Below are positions 17,489 through 26,678 of a stretch of DNA of 64,000 nucleotides, piece after piece. The notes beneath the pieces are model-generated. The model searched no databases. It worked only from the letters and a program-made list of their open reading frames with translations, and was not told the origin of the DNA. The DNA lies in NCBI GenBank assembly GCA_009901575.1, contig WXYP01000007.1, positions 1 to 64,000 of the forward strand, written 5' to 3'. This DNA is from Flavobacteriaceae bacterium R38 (GTDB taxonomy: Bacteria > Bacteroidota > Bacteroidia > Flavobacteriales > Flavobacteriaceae). The translations under genes and the position numbers were made by a program. Every line of letters begins with the position of its first letter. The stretch's first letter is position 1.

Positions 17489-18247
17489 ATGAGAAAGAAT
17501 ATTGTCGCTGGAAATTGGAAAATGAATAACGATTTATCTCAGACTAAATCGTTGATATCCGATTTACTGACAAAGGTATCCGGTACAGAGACAAAGGTGA
17601 TGATAGCACCCGCATTTACAAATTTGCATATTGCATGTGAACTGACAAAACAGAGTCCGATTGAAGTTGCTGCGCAGAATATGCACTTTGCAGAAAACGG
17701 AGCTTACACTGGAGAAGTCTCTGCATCAATGTTGAAGAGTATTGGTGTAAATACAGTTATTTTAGGACATTCAGAACGCCGGGCACAGTTTAGAGAAGAC
17801 GATGCAATACTGGCAAAAAAAATAGATGCTGCTTTGCAAAATGACATGACAATTATTTTTTGTTTCGGAGAAGAATTGGAAGATAGAAACTCAGGAAATC
17901 ATTTTGCAATAGTAAAGAGTCAATTGAAAAATGCATTATCTCATCTGGAAACTAAAGACTGGGAGAATATTATATTGGCATATGAACCGGTTTGGGCTAT
18001 AGGTACGGGAGTAACTGCTACCCCGGATCAGGCACAGGAAATGCATTATTTTGTTAGAAAAATGATTGATGAATGTGTAGGAGGACACGTAGCCGATAAT
18101 ACTTCTGTCCTTTATGGAGGAAGTGTTAAGCCTGACAATGCTAAAGAAATATTTTCAAAAAGCGATGTAGATGGTGGTTTAATAGGTGGAGCTTCATTAA
18201 ATGCAGACGACTTTATGACCATAATAGATGCTTTTAACAGGTCATAA
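17489..18247 (+). CDS. tpiA: Triosephosphate isomerase
   Basis: 252 residues, normal length. Signature segments: NWKMN at the N-terminus, GHSERR (catalytic His side) near residue 92-97, 'AYEPVWAIGTG' with the catalytic Glu near 168, and 'YGGSVKPDN' phosphate-binding loop. Interconverts dihydroxyacetone phosphate and glyceraldehyde 3-phosphate in glycolysis. Its TAA stop overlaps the ATG of the following acetyltransferase by one base (TAATG), implying translational coupling. Confidence 0.97.
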   Translation: MRKNIVAGNWKMNNDLSQTKSLISDLLTKVSGTETKVMIAPAFTNLHIACELTKQSPIEVAAQNMHFAENGAYTGEVSASMLKSIGVNTVILGHSERRAQFREDDAILAKKIDAALQNDMTIIFCFGEELEDRNSGNHFAIVKSQLKNALSHLETKDWENIILAYEPVWAIGTGVTATPDQAQEMHYFVRKMIDECVGGHVADNTSVLYGGSVKPDNAKEIFSKSDVDGGLIGGASLNADDFMTIIDAFNRS

Positions 18248-18777
18248 TGATTCCTGAAAGTGATTTAGTTCTCCAAAAAGTAACTGCTGATGAAATAGAA
18301 GACTTAGTTAACATCAGTATTCAAACCTATAGAGATCAGTTTGAAAAAGATAATAACCCTGAAGATTTTGAAGCCTATGTAAAACAAGCTTTTAGTAAAG
18401 CAAGTTTGATAAAAGAATTGGAAAATCCGGACTCCTCTTTTTACTTTGCATATTTGGGAGAGAAATTAGTAGCGTATATTAAATTAAATACAAAAACTGC
18501 TCAAACAGATATTCAAGAGCCAAATGCAATAGAACTACAACGCATCTATGTATACAAAGAATTCCAAAGAAAAAAAATAGGAGAGCGTCTGGTGCAAAAA
18601 ATTGTAGCAAACGCCAGTGAAAAAGGATATGATTACCTGTGGTTAGGAGTTTGGGAGCATAACCCTAATGCAATCAGGTTTTATGAGCGTGTAGGATTTA
18701 AAGCTTTTAGCAGTCATTCTTTTATGGTAGGAACAGATGAGCAAACTGATATTTTAATGAAGATTATAATCAGATAA
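18247..18777 (+). CDS. GNAT family N-acetyltransferase
   Basis: 176 residues with the GNAT core. Strand beta-4 'IELQRIYVYKEFQRKKIGER' (about 97-116) contains the acetyl-CoA pyrophosphate loop (R/Q-x-x-G/A variant QRKKIG). 'WLGVWEHNPNAIRFYERVGF' follows at about 136-155, as usual. The substrate is not predictable. Both ends overlap neighbours by one base (TAATG), so it is translationally coupled to tpiA and prmA; an enzyme acting on ribosomal or other protein N-termini would suit this context, but that is inference. Confidence 0.88.
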   Translation: MIPESDLVLQKVTADEIEDLVNISIQTYRDQFEKDNNPEDFEAYVKQAFSKASLIKELENPDSSFYFAYLGEKLVAYIKLNTKTAQTDIQEPNAIELQRIYVYKEFQRKKIGERLVQKIVANASEKGYDYLWLGVWEHNPNAIRFYERVGFKAFSSHSFMVGTDEQTDILMKIIIR

Positions 18778-19610
18778 TGTCACAAATATATATAGAATAT
18801 ACATTTAATGTAACCCCTGTAAAACCAGGTACAGATATCCTAATTGCAGAGTTAGGAATAGTTGGATTCGAAAGTTTTGTCGAAACTGAAGAAGGGGTAG
18901 TAGCTTATATACAACAAAAGGATTGGAATGATGCTATACTTGACGATGTAGAGATATTAGAAAACGATATATTTACAATTACCAATACTTTTAAAGAAAT
19001 TGAACAAGTAAATTGGAATGCAGAGTGGGAAAATAATTTTCATGCTATTGAAGTAGATGAAATTTGTACCGTAAGAGCACCTTTTCACGAAAAGCCAACA
19101 ACTAAGTATGATATTGTCATAGAACCCAAAATGAGTTTTGGTACTGGTCATCATGAGACAACTCATATGATGATTCAACATCTTTTAAAAACAGACCTGT
19201 TAGGAAAAGAGGTACTGGATATGGGATGCGGAACAGGAGTTTTAGCCATTCTGGCAGAAATGATGGGAGCTGCTCATGTAGATGCTATTGATATAGATAA
19301 TTGGTGTTATTTGAATTCATTAGAAAATGTAGAGAGAAATCAATGCAAGCATATAAAAGTATATGAAGGTGATGCTGCTTTATTGGAAAATAAAAAATAT
19401 GATGTGATTATTGCCAATATCAATAGGAATATACTTTTAAGAGATATCCCTGTTTATATGGCCTGTTTAAAAGAAAAAGGAGTACTGTTATTGAGTGGTT
19501 TTTACAACGATGACATCGGATTAATAAACGAAATTTGTGTAAATCACAAGTTAAAATTTGTTGAAAAAATAGAAAAGAATTTTTGGGTAGCATTAAAATA
19601 TGTAAATTAG
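18777..19610 (+). CDS. prmA: Ribosomal protein L11 methyltransferase
   Basis: 277 residues. The PrmA signature 'PKMSFGTGHHETTHMMIQHL' lies near residues 117-136. The SAM-binding motif is 'LDMGCGTGVLAILAEMMGA' (about 146-164), and the catalytic loop 'IIANINRNILL' is the class-I methyltransferase motif IV. It trimethylates ribosomal protein L11. It overlaps the GNAT gene by one base and is followed 14 bp later by clpS, an order common in this phylum. Confidence 0.94.
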   Translation: MSQIYIEYTFNVTPVKPGTDILIAELGIVGFESFVETEEGVVAYIQQKDWNDAILDDVEILENDIFTITNTFKEIEQVNWNAEWENNFHAIEVDEICTVRAPFHEKPTTKYDIVIEPKMSFGTGHHETTHMMIQHLLKTDLLGKEVLDMGCGTGVLAILAEMMGAAHVDAIDIDNWCYLNSLENVERNQCKHIKVYEGDAALLENKKYDVIIANINRNILLRDIPVYMACLKEKGVLLLSGFYNDDIGLINEICVNHKLKFVEKIEKNFWVALKYVN

Positions 19611-19624
19611 CTTAAAAGTTGATA

Positions 19625-19900
19625 ATGAGTACTAAAGAGAAAATACTTGAAGATCTGCTTTTAGAAGAGCAAGTAATTAAAGAAAATGAAATCATTTTAT
19701 TCAATGATGATGTGAATACTTTTGATCATGTTATTGATACTCTTATTGACGCTTGTGATCATACTCCGGAGCAAGCAGAACAATGTTCTATCATTGTGCA
19801 TTATAAAGGAAAATGTACGGTGAAAACCGGTACTTATGAAGATTTAAAACCAAGATGCAGTAAACTTTTAACTGCAGGGTTGAGTGCAGAAATTGTTTAA
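19625..19900 (+). CDS. clpS: ATP-dependent Clp protease adaptor ClpS
   Basis: 91 residues from the ATG at 19625; a TTG two codons upstream is less likely. 'LFNDDVNTFDHVIDTLIDAC' is the ClpS hallmark, containing the N-end-rule binding loop, and 'GKCTVKTGTYEDLKP' is the usual C-terminal part. It delivers N-degron substrates to ClpA/ClpC-ClpP. Last gene of the tpiA-GNAT-prmA-clpS run. No hairpin terminator is obvious in the next 100 bp. Confidence 0.94.
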   Translation: MSTKEKILEDLLLEEQVIKENEIILFNDDVNTFDHVIDTLIDACDHTPEQAEQCSIIVHYKGKCTVKTGTYEDLKPRCSKLLTAGLSAEIV

Positions 19901-19993
19901 CATCAATTTTTGAGATTAAGAAGCATAGTTTTTAAAATTTCTACGTTTAACAATATTTTACCGTAATTCATCTAAAAAGAATAAACCATTATA

Positions 19994-20012
19994 TTCGTTT
20001 TATAAAAACGAA
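19994..20012. promoter_or_regulatory. Perfect 8-bp inverted repeat just upstream of the symporter start
   Basis: TTCGTTTT (19994-20001), ATA, AAAACGAA (20005-20012). It ends 5 bp before the ATG at 20018, where a repressor or an RNA hairpin would block ribosome entry. Operator or translational hairpin; the sequence alone does not decide. Confidence 0.5.
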
Positions 20013-20017
20013 CTAAC

Positions 20018-21670
20018 ATGGCTATCATTTCTTTTATAGGCTTTACTTTATTAGTAGCAATTATCGCTTATTTAGCAACCAGGAAAACAAATGAAAACTC
20101 ATCAGATGGTTATTTCCTGGGAGGAAGAAGCCTAACAGCAGGAGTAATTGCCGGTTCGTTATTACTCACAAACCTTTCAACAGAACAAATAGTGGGACTA
20201 AACGGGTCTGCCTTTACAGAAGGTATTTTAGTAATGGCCTGGGAAACATTGGCAGCTATAGCTATGGTAGTTACTGCGATATATTTATTGCCTAAATATT
20301 TAAAAAGCGGATTGACTACGGTACCACAGTTTTTAGCAGATCGTTTTGATACGAGTACCAAAACACTAACATCTGCATTGTTTCTTACAGGTTATGTAGT
20401 GGTGTTATTGCCTACTATCCTTTATACGGGTTCCTTGGCAATAAGCAGTATGTTTGATATCTCACAATTGTTAGGTGTTTCTAAATCTGTAGCCTTGTGG
20501 ATTTGTGTTTGGGGGATTGGAATTATAGGTTCTGTATATGCGGTTTTTGGAGGATTGAAAGCTGTTGCTGTATCAGATACGGTAAATGCCATAGGCCTGC
20601 TTTTAGGAGGAATATTGATCCCAATCTTTGGATTAGTAGCCATTGGTGGTAGCATGACCGAAGGAATTTTGATATTACAGGAGCGTATCCCTGAAAAGTT
20701 TAATGCTATTGGAGATAAAACTGCTTCGGTACCATTCACCACTATTTTTACCGGGATGATGTTAGTACAGTTATTTTATTGGGGAACCAACCAGCAAATT
20801 ATTCAGCGAGCACTCGCAGCAAAAAACCTAAAAGAAGGACAAAAAGGGTTATTATTAGGATCGTTTATTAAAATATTAGGGCCGTTAATTGTGGTATTAC
20901 CAGGTATAATCGCATATTATATGTCTTTAAGCGGAACACTTAATGTATCTTCTGCAGATGAAGCTTATGGAGAATTAGTGAAACAGGTACTTCCAAAAGA
21001 ATTTATTGGTTTTTTTGCCGCTGTATTATTTGGAGCTATTTTAAGCTCCTTTAATAGTGTGTTAAATAGTTCTGTTACACTATTTGGTGTAGATATTTAT
21101 AAAGAACACCTGAATAAAGGAGCTAATGAGAAAACAGTAGTAAAATATGGTAAATTATTTGGTATAGCTTTAGCTTTTGCAGCTATGTTTATAGCTCCCT
21201 TCTTAGAAAGCTTAGATAGTATTTTTAGCTATCTGCAACAGGTGAACGGAATTTATAGTATACCGATTCTAACCATTATTTTTATTGGATTTACCACTAA
21301 ACGAGTTCCTGCAATTGCAGCAAAAATAGGACTGTTATCTGGGTCTGTATTGTATATTATCAGTGAATTTATAGTACGCCCATGGTTAGTCAATAAAGCG
21401 TTGGCCGAAGCTGAGGTCTCAGGAATTACAGATGAAGCTTCTCTAGCCTTAATAGAAGCAGAGGCTTATCCACACTTTTTACATATAATGGCCATTTTAT
21501 TTTTACTTAATGTAGCTATTATGCTATTAATAGGAAAACTTTATCCTCAGAAAGAGTCATACAGACAAGAATATACTAAACAAGTAGATATTACACCCTA
21601 TAAATATGTAAAGCAATTAGGAGCCTTAATTGTAATTGTTGTTATTGCCATTTATAGTTATTTTTCTTGA
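20018..21670 (+). CDS. Sodium:solute symporter (SSS/SLC5 family)
   Basis: 550 residues with about 14 hydrophobic helices. The N-terminal region 'SSDGYFLGGRSLTAGVIAG' is the family signature after helix 1. 'TTVPQFLADRFD' and 'GLKAVAVSDTVN' are typical of the SGLT-like subgroup that carries sugars or similar solutes. It uses a sodium gradient for uptake at the inner membrane; the substrate is uncertain. No catabolic genes are adjacent to reveal it. An inverted repeat directly precedes the start, and a hairpin follows the stop at 21682. Confidence 0.9.
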   Translation: MAIISFIGFTLLVAIIAYLATRKTNENSSDGYFLGGRSLTAGVIAGSLLLTNLSTEQIVGLNGSAFTEGILVMAWETLAAIAMVVTAIYLLPKYLKSGLTTVPQFLADRFDTSTKTLTSALFLTGYVVVLLPTILYTGSLAISSMFDISQLLGVSKSVALWICVWGIGIIGSVYAVFGGLKAVAVSDTVNAIGLLLGGILIPIFGLVAIGGSMTEGILILQERIPEKFNAIGDKTASVPFTTIFTGMMLVQLFYWGTNQQIIQRALAAKNLKEGQKGLLLGSFIKILGPLIVVLPGIIAYYMSLSGTLNVSSADEAYGELVKQVLPKEFIGFFAAVLFGAILSSFNSVLNSSVTLFGVDIYKEHLNKGANEKTVVKYGKLFGIALAFAAMFIAPFLESLDSIFSYLQQVNGIYSIPILTIIFIGFTTKRVPAIAAKIGLLSGSVLYIISEFIVRPWLVNKALAEAEVSGITDEASLALIEAEAYPHFLHIMAILFLLNVAIMLLIGKLYPQKESYRQEYTKQVDITPYKYVKQLGALIVIVVIAIYSYFS

Positions 21671-21681
21671 TTAGTGATGTA

Positions 21682-21717
21682 AAAAATGGTTTAAAAAAGA
21701 ATCATTAAACCATTTTT
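21682..21717. terminator. AT-rich hairpin after the symporter gene
   Basis: AAAAATGGTTTAA (21682-21694) pairs perfectly with TTAAACCATTTTT (21705-21717), 10-nt loop, ending in five T. Low GC, but a plausible terminator for the plus-strand symporter. Confidence 0.65.
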
Positions 21718-22080
21718 AAAATCTAAAAAAGTCAAAAACTACACTTTTCTATCTTTTTTTAAATTCAATATGTTGCTATAAAGTAAATCATTTACGGTTT
21801 TTACATTGTTTGATATACGATAATATGAAATACTTTTCCTGTTAATTTTTTGTGCATTTCGTCGATTAAATGATGCATTACGGCGATTTGAAGCTATTTT
21901 TTGAAATGATTAATAATTGTTAAATCGATAAAAAAACCGTTTAAAAACTCTATTATTTGTTAAAAAATTAAAGAATTAACTCATTTTAAGAAAACATTAA
22001 TAATTTTATCTCAAATTATATATAGTAAATTTTACCATCAAAAAATTTAACAATTAACACTAACTATCAATTTATTTAAA
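21718..22080. other. Long AT-rich leader region before the HEIGH protease
   Basis: 363 bp without a protein-like frame or a second hairpin of note. It is very AT-rich with many A- and T-tracts. It must include the promoter of the metalloprotease gene, but I could not find a good TAnnTTTG box. Confidence 0.5.
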
Positions 22081-22929
22081 ATGAGAAAACTTAAATCAAA
22101 ATTTGTCCTGTCTTTATTAGGATTGGGGCTTATTTTTACTTCATGTAGTAATGAAGACACCGCAGAACTTACCGAGCAACAACCACAAGCTGCAATTTCT
22201 CAAGATGTTTTGGATAAGATTTCCGGACATGTTTTGAATGCGAATTTTGTAGAAAGAACCAGCTTTGAACTCCCTAACGGAGAAACTCAGGAAGGTTTTA
22301 TGATTGAAGGAGATATTTTTATGTCTGAAACTCAAGTAGAAGGTCTAGATGATGTACGTGAAAATGATATCACAACAGAGCAATACAGAACCAATAACCT
22401 TGTTAGTCAACCTAGAACTTTAACAGTAACAGGTTGGACCGGAGGTGGTGGTTTTGCATTAACTCAAAATATGAGAACTGGTTTACAGTTTGCTATTAAC
22501 AACTACAACAGGCTTAACTTAAATATCAATTTTGTGTTGAGTTTTAATACAAATATTGATGCCGATATTGTAGTGTTCAGGCAGCCTAATAATAGTGGAG
22601 CTGGTGGATCTGCAGGTTTTCCAAGTGGTGGAGATCCTAACAGATTTGTACAAATCTTTACAGGTTTAGACAATGCAGACCCTAATGTAAATGAGCATGT
22701 AACTGGTCATGAAATAGGACATTCTATCGGGTTCAGGCATACAGATTTCTTCAGCAGACAAAGTTGTGGACAAAATGTTAATGAAGGTGACGGTGGAGTA
22801 GGAGCAGTTCATATTCCTGGAACACCAACTGGATTTGACCCAACATCTATCATGTTAGCGTGCTTTAGCTTTGGTACAGACGGAGAATTCAATGCAAATG
22901 ATATCACTGCAATGGAATTCTTATACTAA
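22081..22929 (+). CDS. Secreted M57-type HEIGH metalloprotease lipoprotein
   Basis: 282 residues. Lipoprotein signal with a lipobox-like FTSC ending at Cys22. A pro-region-like segment (about 25-110) precedes the catalytic domain. The zinc site is HEIGHSIGFRH: H210, E211, H214 and H220, the 'dual-action HEIGH' motif of peptidase family M57 (PF12388). 'SIMLACFSFGTDGEF' near 260 fits a metzincin-type Met-turn. The enzyme should be exported and act outside the cytoplasm. It stands alone: a strong terminator follows at 22974 and a long spacer precedes it. Confidence 0.85.
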   Translation: MRKLKSKFVLSLLGLGLIFTSCSNEDTAELTEQQPQAAISQDVLDKISGHVLNANFVERTSFELPNGETQEGFMIEGDIFMSETQVEGLDDVRENDITTEQYRTNNLVSQPRTLTVTGWTGGGGFALTQNMRTGLQFAINNYNRLNLNINFVLSFNTNIDADIVVFRQPNNSGAGGSAGFPSGGDPNRFVQIFTGLDNADPNVNEHVTGHEIGHSIGFRHTDFFSRQSCGQNVNEGDGGVGAVHIPGTPTGFDPTSIMLACFSFGTDGEFNANDITAMEFLY

Positions 22930-22973
22930 TTTAGTTACATAATATACTAAACATCGGTTTACTATATATATTG

Positions 22974-23009
22974 AGAAAGGAAGTGATATTTTCGCTTCCT
23001 TTCTTTTTT
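22974..23009. terminator. Intrinsic terminator after the HEIGH protease
   Basis: AGAAAGGAAG (22974-22983) pairs with CTTCCTTTCT (22995-23004), the helix extended inward by T-G, G-C and A-T pairs, then T-run to 23009. It lies 3 bp from the stop of the converging TSUP gene. Confidence 0.85.
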
Positions 23010-23012
23010 GAT

Positions 23013-23813
23013 TTAAAATTGAAAAACTTCCTTTGTAAGAATGTAAATACTCATGATCAGGATAAACCATCCAAATCCGGATTTAAGCCTTTTGTTGGAT
23101 ACATATTTAGATAAATATCCGCCTATTAAGATTCCAAAAATGGTAATAGCCGTAAATGTTAAAAGAAAAGGCCATTCCACGTCGATTTCCTGTAAGTCAC
23201 CTGTAAAGCCCATTAAAGAATTTATAGATACAATTACGAGTGAAGTTCCTACCGCTTTTTTCATTTCTAAATTGGTCCATAACACCAAAGCAGGAACATA
23301 TAGAAAACCTCCACCAGCTCCTATAATCCCGGTAATAGTCCCAATGACTATTCCTTGAATAAAAATAATGGCATAAGCAGGCTTTTTATATTCAACTTCT
23401 TCTTTTTTTCTTTTAGGTTTGATCATTGCAACGGCTACAAAAAACATTACAACAGCAAAAAACAACATGAGTGCAATATCCTTTGTAAACTCAAAACCGC
23501 CAATGTTAAATAAGCTATCCGGGATAGAAGGCACCAAATATTTTCTTGAAAGATAAACTGCCAAAAAAGAAGGAAAACAAAAATAAAGTCCGGTTTTTAG
23601 ATCAACAACTCCCTTTCTGTATTTTTGAATAGCACCTGCAACGGCAGAAGTCCCAACAACAAATAAAGAGTATGCTGTGGCAATAACCGGGCTATACCCC
23701 AATAAATAAACTAATAATGGTACTGTAAGTATAGATCCGCCACCCCCTGCCATTCCTAATAATCCACCTACAAATAAAGCACCAATATACCCAAGAATAA
23801 GTTCTGCATCCAT
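23013..23813 (-). CDS. TSUP family (TauE/SafE) membrane permease
   Basis: 266 residues with about eight hydrophobic segments. The two glycine-rich family repeats are visible: 'GGLLGMAGGGGSILTVPLLV' (about 17-36) and 'GTITGIIGAGGGFLYVPALV' (about 158-177). Members export or import organosulfonates, sulfite or sulfur anions. No sulfur-metabolism gene is next to it, so the substrate is undefined. Inner membrane. It is divergent from the membrane AraC regulator across 174 bp. Confidence 0.9.
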   Translation of the reverse strand: MDAELILGYIGALFVGGLLGMAGGGGSILTVPLLVYLLGYSPVIATAYSLFVVGTSAVAGAIQKYRKGVVDLKTGLYFCFPSFLAVYLSRKYLVPSIPDSLFNIGGFEFTKDIALMLFFAVVMFFVAVAMIKPKRKKEEVEYKKPAYAIIFIQGIVIGTITGIIGAGGGFLYVPALVLWTNLEMKKAVGTSLVIVSINSLMGFTGDLQEIDVEWPFLLTFTAITIFGILIGGYLSKYVSNKRLKSGFGWFILIMSIYILTKEVFQF

Positions 23814-23987
23814 AGCAAAATAATAAACAGTAAAAGGAGATCTTTTATACGAAAGGAATCAAAGATAACATTTATATCATAATGTAGAGAAAATTATATA
23901 TTGAAGGATATTAGTTTTTACATAAAAAGAATTAGTATTTTGGATTTGAGTTAGTACTTTAAATATTTAAAAGATAATAAGAGACTG

Positions 23988-25115
23988 ATGACCGAAATAT
24001 TAATTGCCGGAACGTGTATCACTGGTTTTTCTATTTTTTTATTAGTGAGAAAAGAGAAGATTACTACTCCTGTTTTGTTCTCTGTAATGGTTTTAACATT
24101 ATGGTTTTTTCGATTCTTTTTTCTATATTTAAAAGTAAAAGTCGACCTGATCAATATTCCGTGGATAGTATTGGTAGATCAGAATTTATTCTTTTTAGAT
24201 GGTGTTTTTTTATTTTGGTATACTAAGGCCATTAATAAAGAAACAAAATCAGTATTAAAAGAGAGTTTCCATCTTATACCATTTCTGATAGCTGTAGGGT
24301 ATGCAGTTATGACATATTTTTCGATTCCGGGAGAAAATTTAATTAGAACATTTCAGAATATAAGTGAACAATTAGAAAAACAAGCTCGGGCATATTCAAT
24401 TTATGAATTGATTTTTATCCTGGGAATCATTACTCACAATCTTATTTATTTAGGATTAAGTTTTAAAAAAGTTAAAAAATATAATAAAGCTATTTTGTTT
24501 CATTATTCTAATCTTAATAAGGTTAATATTAAGTGGTTGAATAAATTCATATTAATATGGTTAATCTTATTAACCTTACCGTTACTAATTTATTTTATCA
24601 ATTACATCTATCCTGTTTTTGAAATAGGTCTGATACAAAACATATTTGTTTTTTCACTTTTTATATCTGCTGTGATTTTTGGATCTAATGTTTTGATGCA
24701 AAGCTATGCGAATGTTACGGTAGCTAAGAAAACGATTTCCAGGCATCGAAATAAATCATTGAAGAACCCGGATCAGGTAGCGCAAAAATTTATGGACTTA
24801 GAAAATTATATGCAACAGAAAAAGCCTTATTTAGAGACTAACCTGACTTTAGGTTCATTAGCAGAACAACTTAAAATGAATGCTAATGAATTATCATTTA
24901 TTATAAATAATCAATCTAAAGGAAACTTTTTTGAATTTGTAAACTTCTATCGTATCGAATCTGTGAAAAAAGCATTGGAATATACAGACGAACAAATAAT
25001 TCAAATTGCTTATGACAACGGATTTAATTCTAAATCAACCTTTAATGAAGTTTTTAAAAAAGTAACAGGGGTAACTCCAACACAGTACAGAAAAAATGTC
25101 GGACAAAATAAATAA
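23988..25115 (+). CDS. Membrane-bound AraC family transcriptional regulator
   Basis: 375 residues. Seven hydrophobic segments in about residues 5-235 are followed by a cytosolic linker and an AraC-type DNA-binding domain (about 270-370), with the first helix-turn-helix in 'LTLGSLAEQLKMNANELSFI' and the C-terminal signature 'IAYDNGFNSKSTFNEVFKK'. Such 7TM-AraC proteins are characteristic of Bacteroidota and probably sense an envelope signal while bound to DNA. The retropepsin-like gene follows after 70 bp on the same strand, a natural target or partner. Hairpin 25114-25139 overlaps its stop codon. Confidence 0.88.
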   Translation: MTEILIAGTCITGFSIFLLVRKEKITTPVLFSVMVLTLWFFRFFFLYLKVKVDLINIPWIVLVDQNLFFLDGVFLFWYTKAINKETKSVLKESFHLIPFLIAVGYAVMTYFSIPGENLIRTFQNISEQLEKQARAYSIYELIFILGIITHNLIYLGLSFKKVKKYNKAILFHYSNLNKVNIKWLNKFILIWLILLTLPLLIYFINYIYPVFEIGLIQNIFVFSLFISAVIFGSNVLMQSYANVTVAKKTISRHRNKSLKNPDQVAQKFMDLENYMQQKKPYLETNLTLGSLAEQLKMNANELSFIINNQSKGNFFEFVNFYRIESVKKALEYTDEQIIQIAYDNGFNSKSTFNEVFKKVTGVTPTQYRKNVGQNK

Positions 25116-25139
25116 GTCCGGATGCTCATTTTCGGACTT
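25114..25139 (+). terminator. Weak hairpin at the end of the AraC gene
   Basis: AAGTCCG (25114-25120) pairs with CGGACTT (25133-25139); 12-nt loop and no T-run. It could be a weak or Rho-assisted stop. Confidence 0.35.
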
Positions 25140-25156
25140 CTATATATCATTAATTA

Positions 25157-25180
25157 ATTTGTTTTGTTGTTAAAACAAAT
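25157..25180. promoter_or_regulatory. 9-bp inverted repeat just before the retropepsin gene
   Basis: ATTTGTTTT (25157-25165), GTTGTT, AAAACAAAT (25172-25180), ending 5 bp before the ATG at 25186. The placement is like the repeat before the symporter. Candidate operator, perhaps for the upstream AraC regulator, or translation-blocking hairpin. Confidence 0.45.
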
Positions 25181-25185
25181 AAACA

Positions 25186-26424
25186 ATGAATAAAATTATC
25201 AGAACAATCGGAACCTTTTATGTATTATTCTTTTCTACTCTTGTGTGTGGACAGGAAATACCAGAAAAATATAAAAATGCTATTAACGCATTAGAAACAG
25301 GCTTGAAAGAAGGAAAATACGATGTATTCAAAGATGCATTAGCTGAAGATTTTAAAGCAGGGATTTACAATCAACCTACAGTGCAAAATGTTATTCCTCA
25401 AATATTACAGCAGTATCCTAAGTTAGTTGCTCTCAAAATTTTACAATTTGATGAAAATATAGCCCATATTGAATATGTATTTAATGGTATAGGAAAGCAA
25501 GAATCGACCATTACATTTAATGAAGAAGGAGAAATTACTGGAATTGAATTTTTTGATAACATATTAAAAACATCAGCAGCTACTTCTCGAATAGCTGGAG
25601 GAGGTGATTTTTCGAGAATAAAGACGTTCACTACAAAATTTGAATTGGTTGAAGGACTTATTTTTATCAAAGTGAAATTAAATGGAAAAGAAGAAGATTT
25701 TATTTTAGATAGCGGAGCACCTGCAATTGTATTAAATACCCCTTATTTTGAATCTGAAGACTCTGGAAAATCAGCCGAAGGAGTATCTGGTAAGACAGCT
25801 ATTCGAAATATTAAAATAGATAGTTTTAACTGGAACGGAATAAAAACTGGAAAAACTGAATTAATCGGATTGGAATTAAGTCATCTGGAAGAGGAGACAG
25901 GAAGAAAGTTTAAAGGATTAATAGGTCATAGCATCTTAAAAGATTATGAATTGTATTTTGATTATGACAAGAAAGAACTCACTTTGTTTTCTGAAAGGAA
26001 TACCCAATTTCACAATACTATTAAGCCTATTGCAGCGATGAATTTTGATTACCAGGCACATATCCCTGTTCTTGATGTTATAATTAAAGAAGAACATTTT
26101 AAATTGGGAATTGATACTGGTGCTGCAACAAATTTAATAGGCCTGAAAGCACTTAAAAGATTGCCGGAAAAGAGTTATAGAATAAAAGGAGAAACAGATT
26201 TAAGAGGAGCAGATAAAAATATAACTAAAGTATCTCAACTCTTAATTAAAAATGTCATTCTCTCAGGGAGAGAATATAAGAAAATGGATTTTGTGTCTTC
26301 GGATATTTCAAATCTCACAGACGGATATAACATCTCATTAGATGGTCTGATAGGTTTTCCATATTTATCCCGATTTAAAACTTCAATTGATTTTAAGAAT
26401 AAGAAAGTATATTTATGGGAATAA
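25186..26424 (+). CDS. Secreted retropepsin-like aspartic protease with two DS/TG lobes
   Basis: 412 residues. Signal peptide MNKIIRTIGTFYVLFFSTLV ending near CGQ. Residues about 25-125 resemble an NTF2/SnoaL-type domain. Two aspartic-protease lobes follow: 'FILDSGAPAIVL' near 172-183 and 'LGIDTGAATNLIGL' near 308-321, each with the D-[ST]-G catalytic triplet and a later hydrophobic 'GLIG' type strand. Retropepsins normally are single-lobed dimers, so this is a one-chain duplicated form, as in pepsin. Exported, likely periplasmic. Located between the membrane AraC gene and the S33 hydrolase. Confidence 0.82.
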   Translation: MNKIIRTIGTFYVLFFSTLVCGQEIPEKYKNAINALETGLKEGKYDVFKDALAEDFKAGIYNQPTVQNVIPQILQQYPKLVALKILQFDENIAHIEYVFNGIGKQESTITFNEEGEITGIEFFDNILKTSAATSRIAGGGDFSRIKTFTTKFELVEGLIFIKVKLNGKEEDFILDSGAPAIVLNTPYFESEDSGKSAEGVSGKTAIRNIKIDSFNWNGIKTGKTELIGLELSHLEEETGRKFKGLIGHSILKDYELYFDYDKKELTLFSERNTQFHNTIKPIAAMNFDYQAHIPVLDVIIKEEHFKLGIDTGAATNLIGLKALKRLPEKSYRIKGETDLRGADKNITKVSQLLIKNVILSGREYKKMDFVSSDISNLTDGYNISLDGLIGFPYLSRFKTSIDFKNKKVYLWE

Positions 26425-26648
26425 ATGCACACACAATTCTTATTAAGGAGTCTTATAAAATAGAAGTGGTAGTTTTTTACTAAGAGACAGAATTGAATAG
26501 TGTTACAGGAAAAAAGCAGGTTAACTTTTAGTTGTTTTAGAACACTTTGTTAAAGCTCCAGGTGTAAATTCAAACTTTTTTTTAGCGTATTCATTTTGTT
26601 TTTATCCCTATTCAACATATTACACTTCTGTGCCTGAATTTCTCTTTT

Positions 26649-26656
26649 TAGTTTTG
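26649..26656 (+). promoter_or_regulatory. Putative -7 box (TAGTTTTG) for the S33-LytS-LytR unit
   Basis: Exact TAnnTTTG match 22 bp upstream of the ATG at 26679. No -33 TTTG at the standard distance. Confidence 0.45.
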
Positions 26657-26678
26657 AAATTCAATCAAAATATAAACT

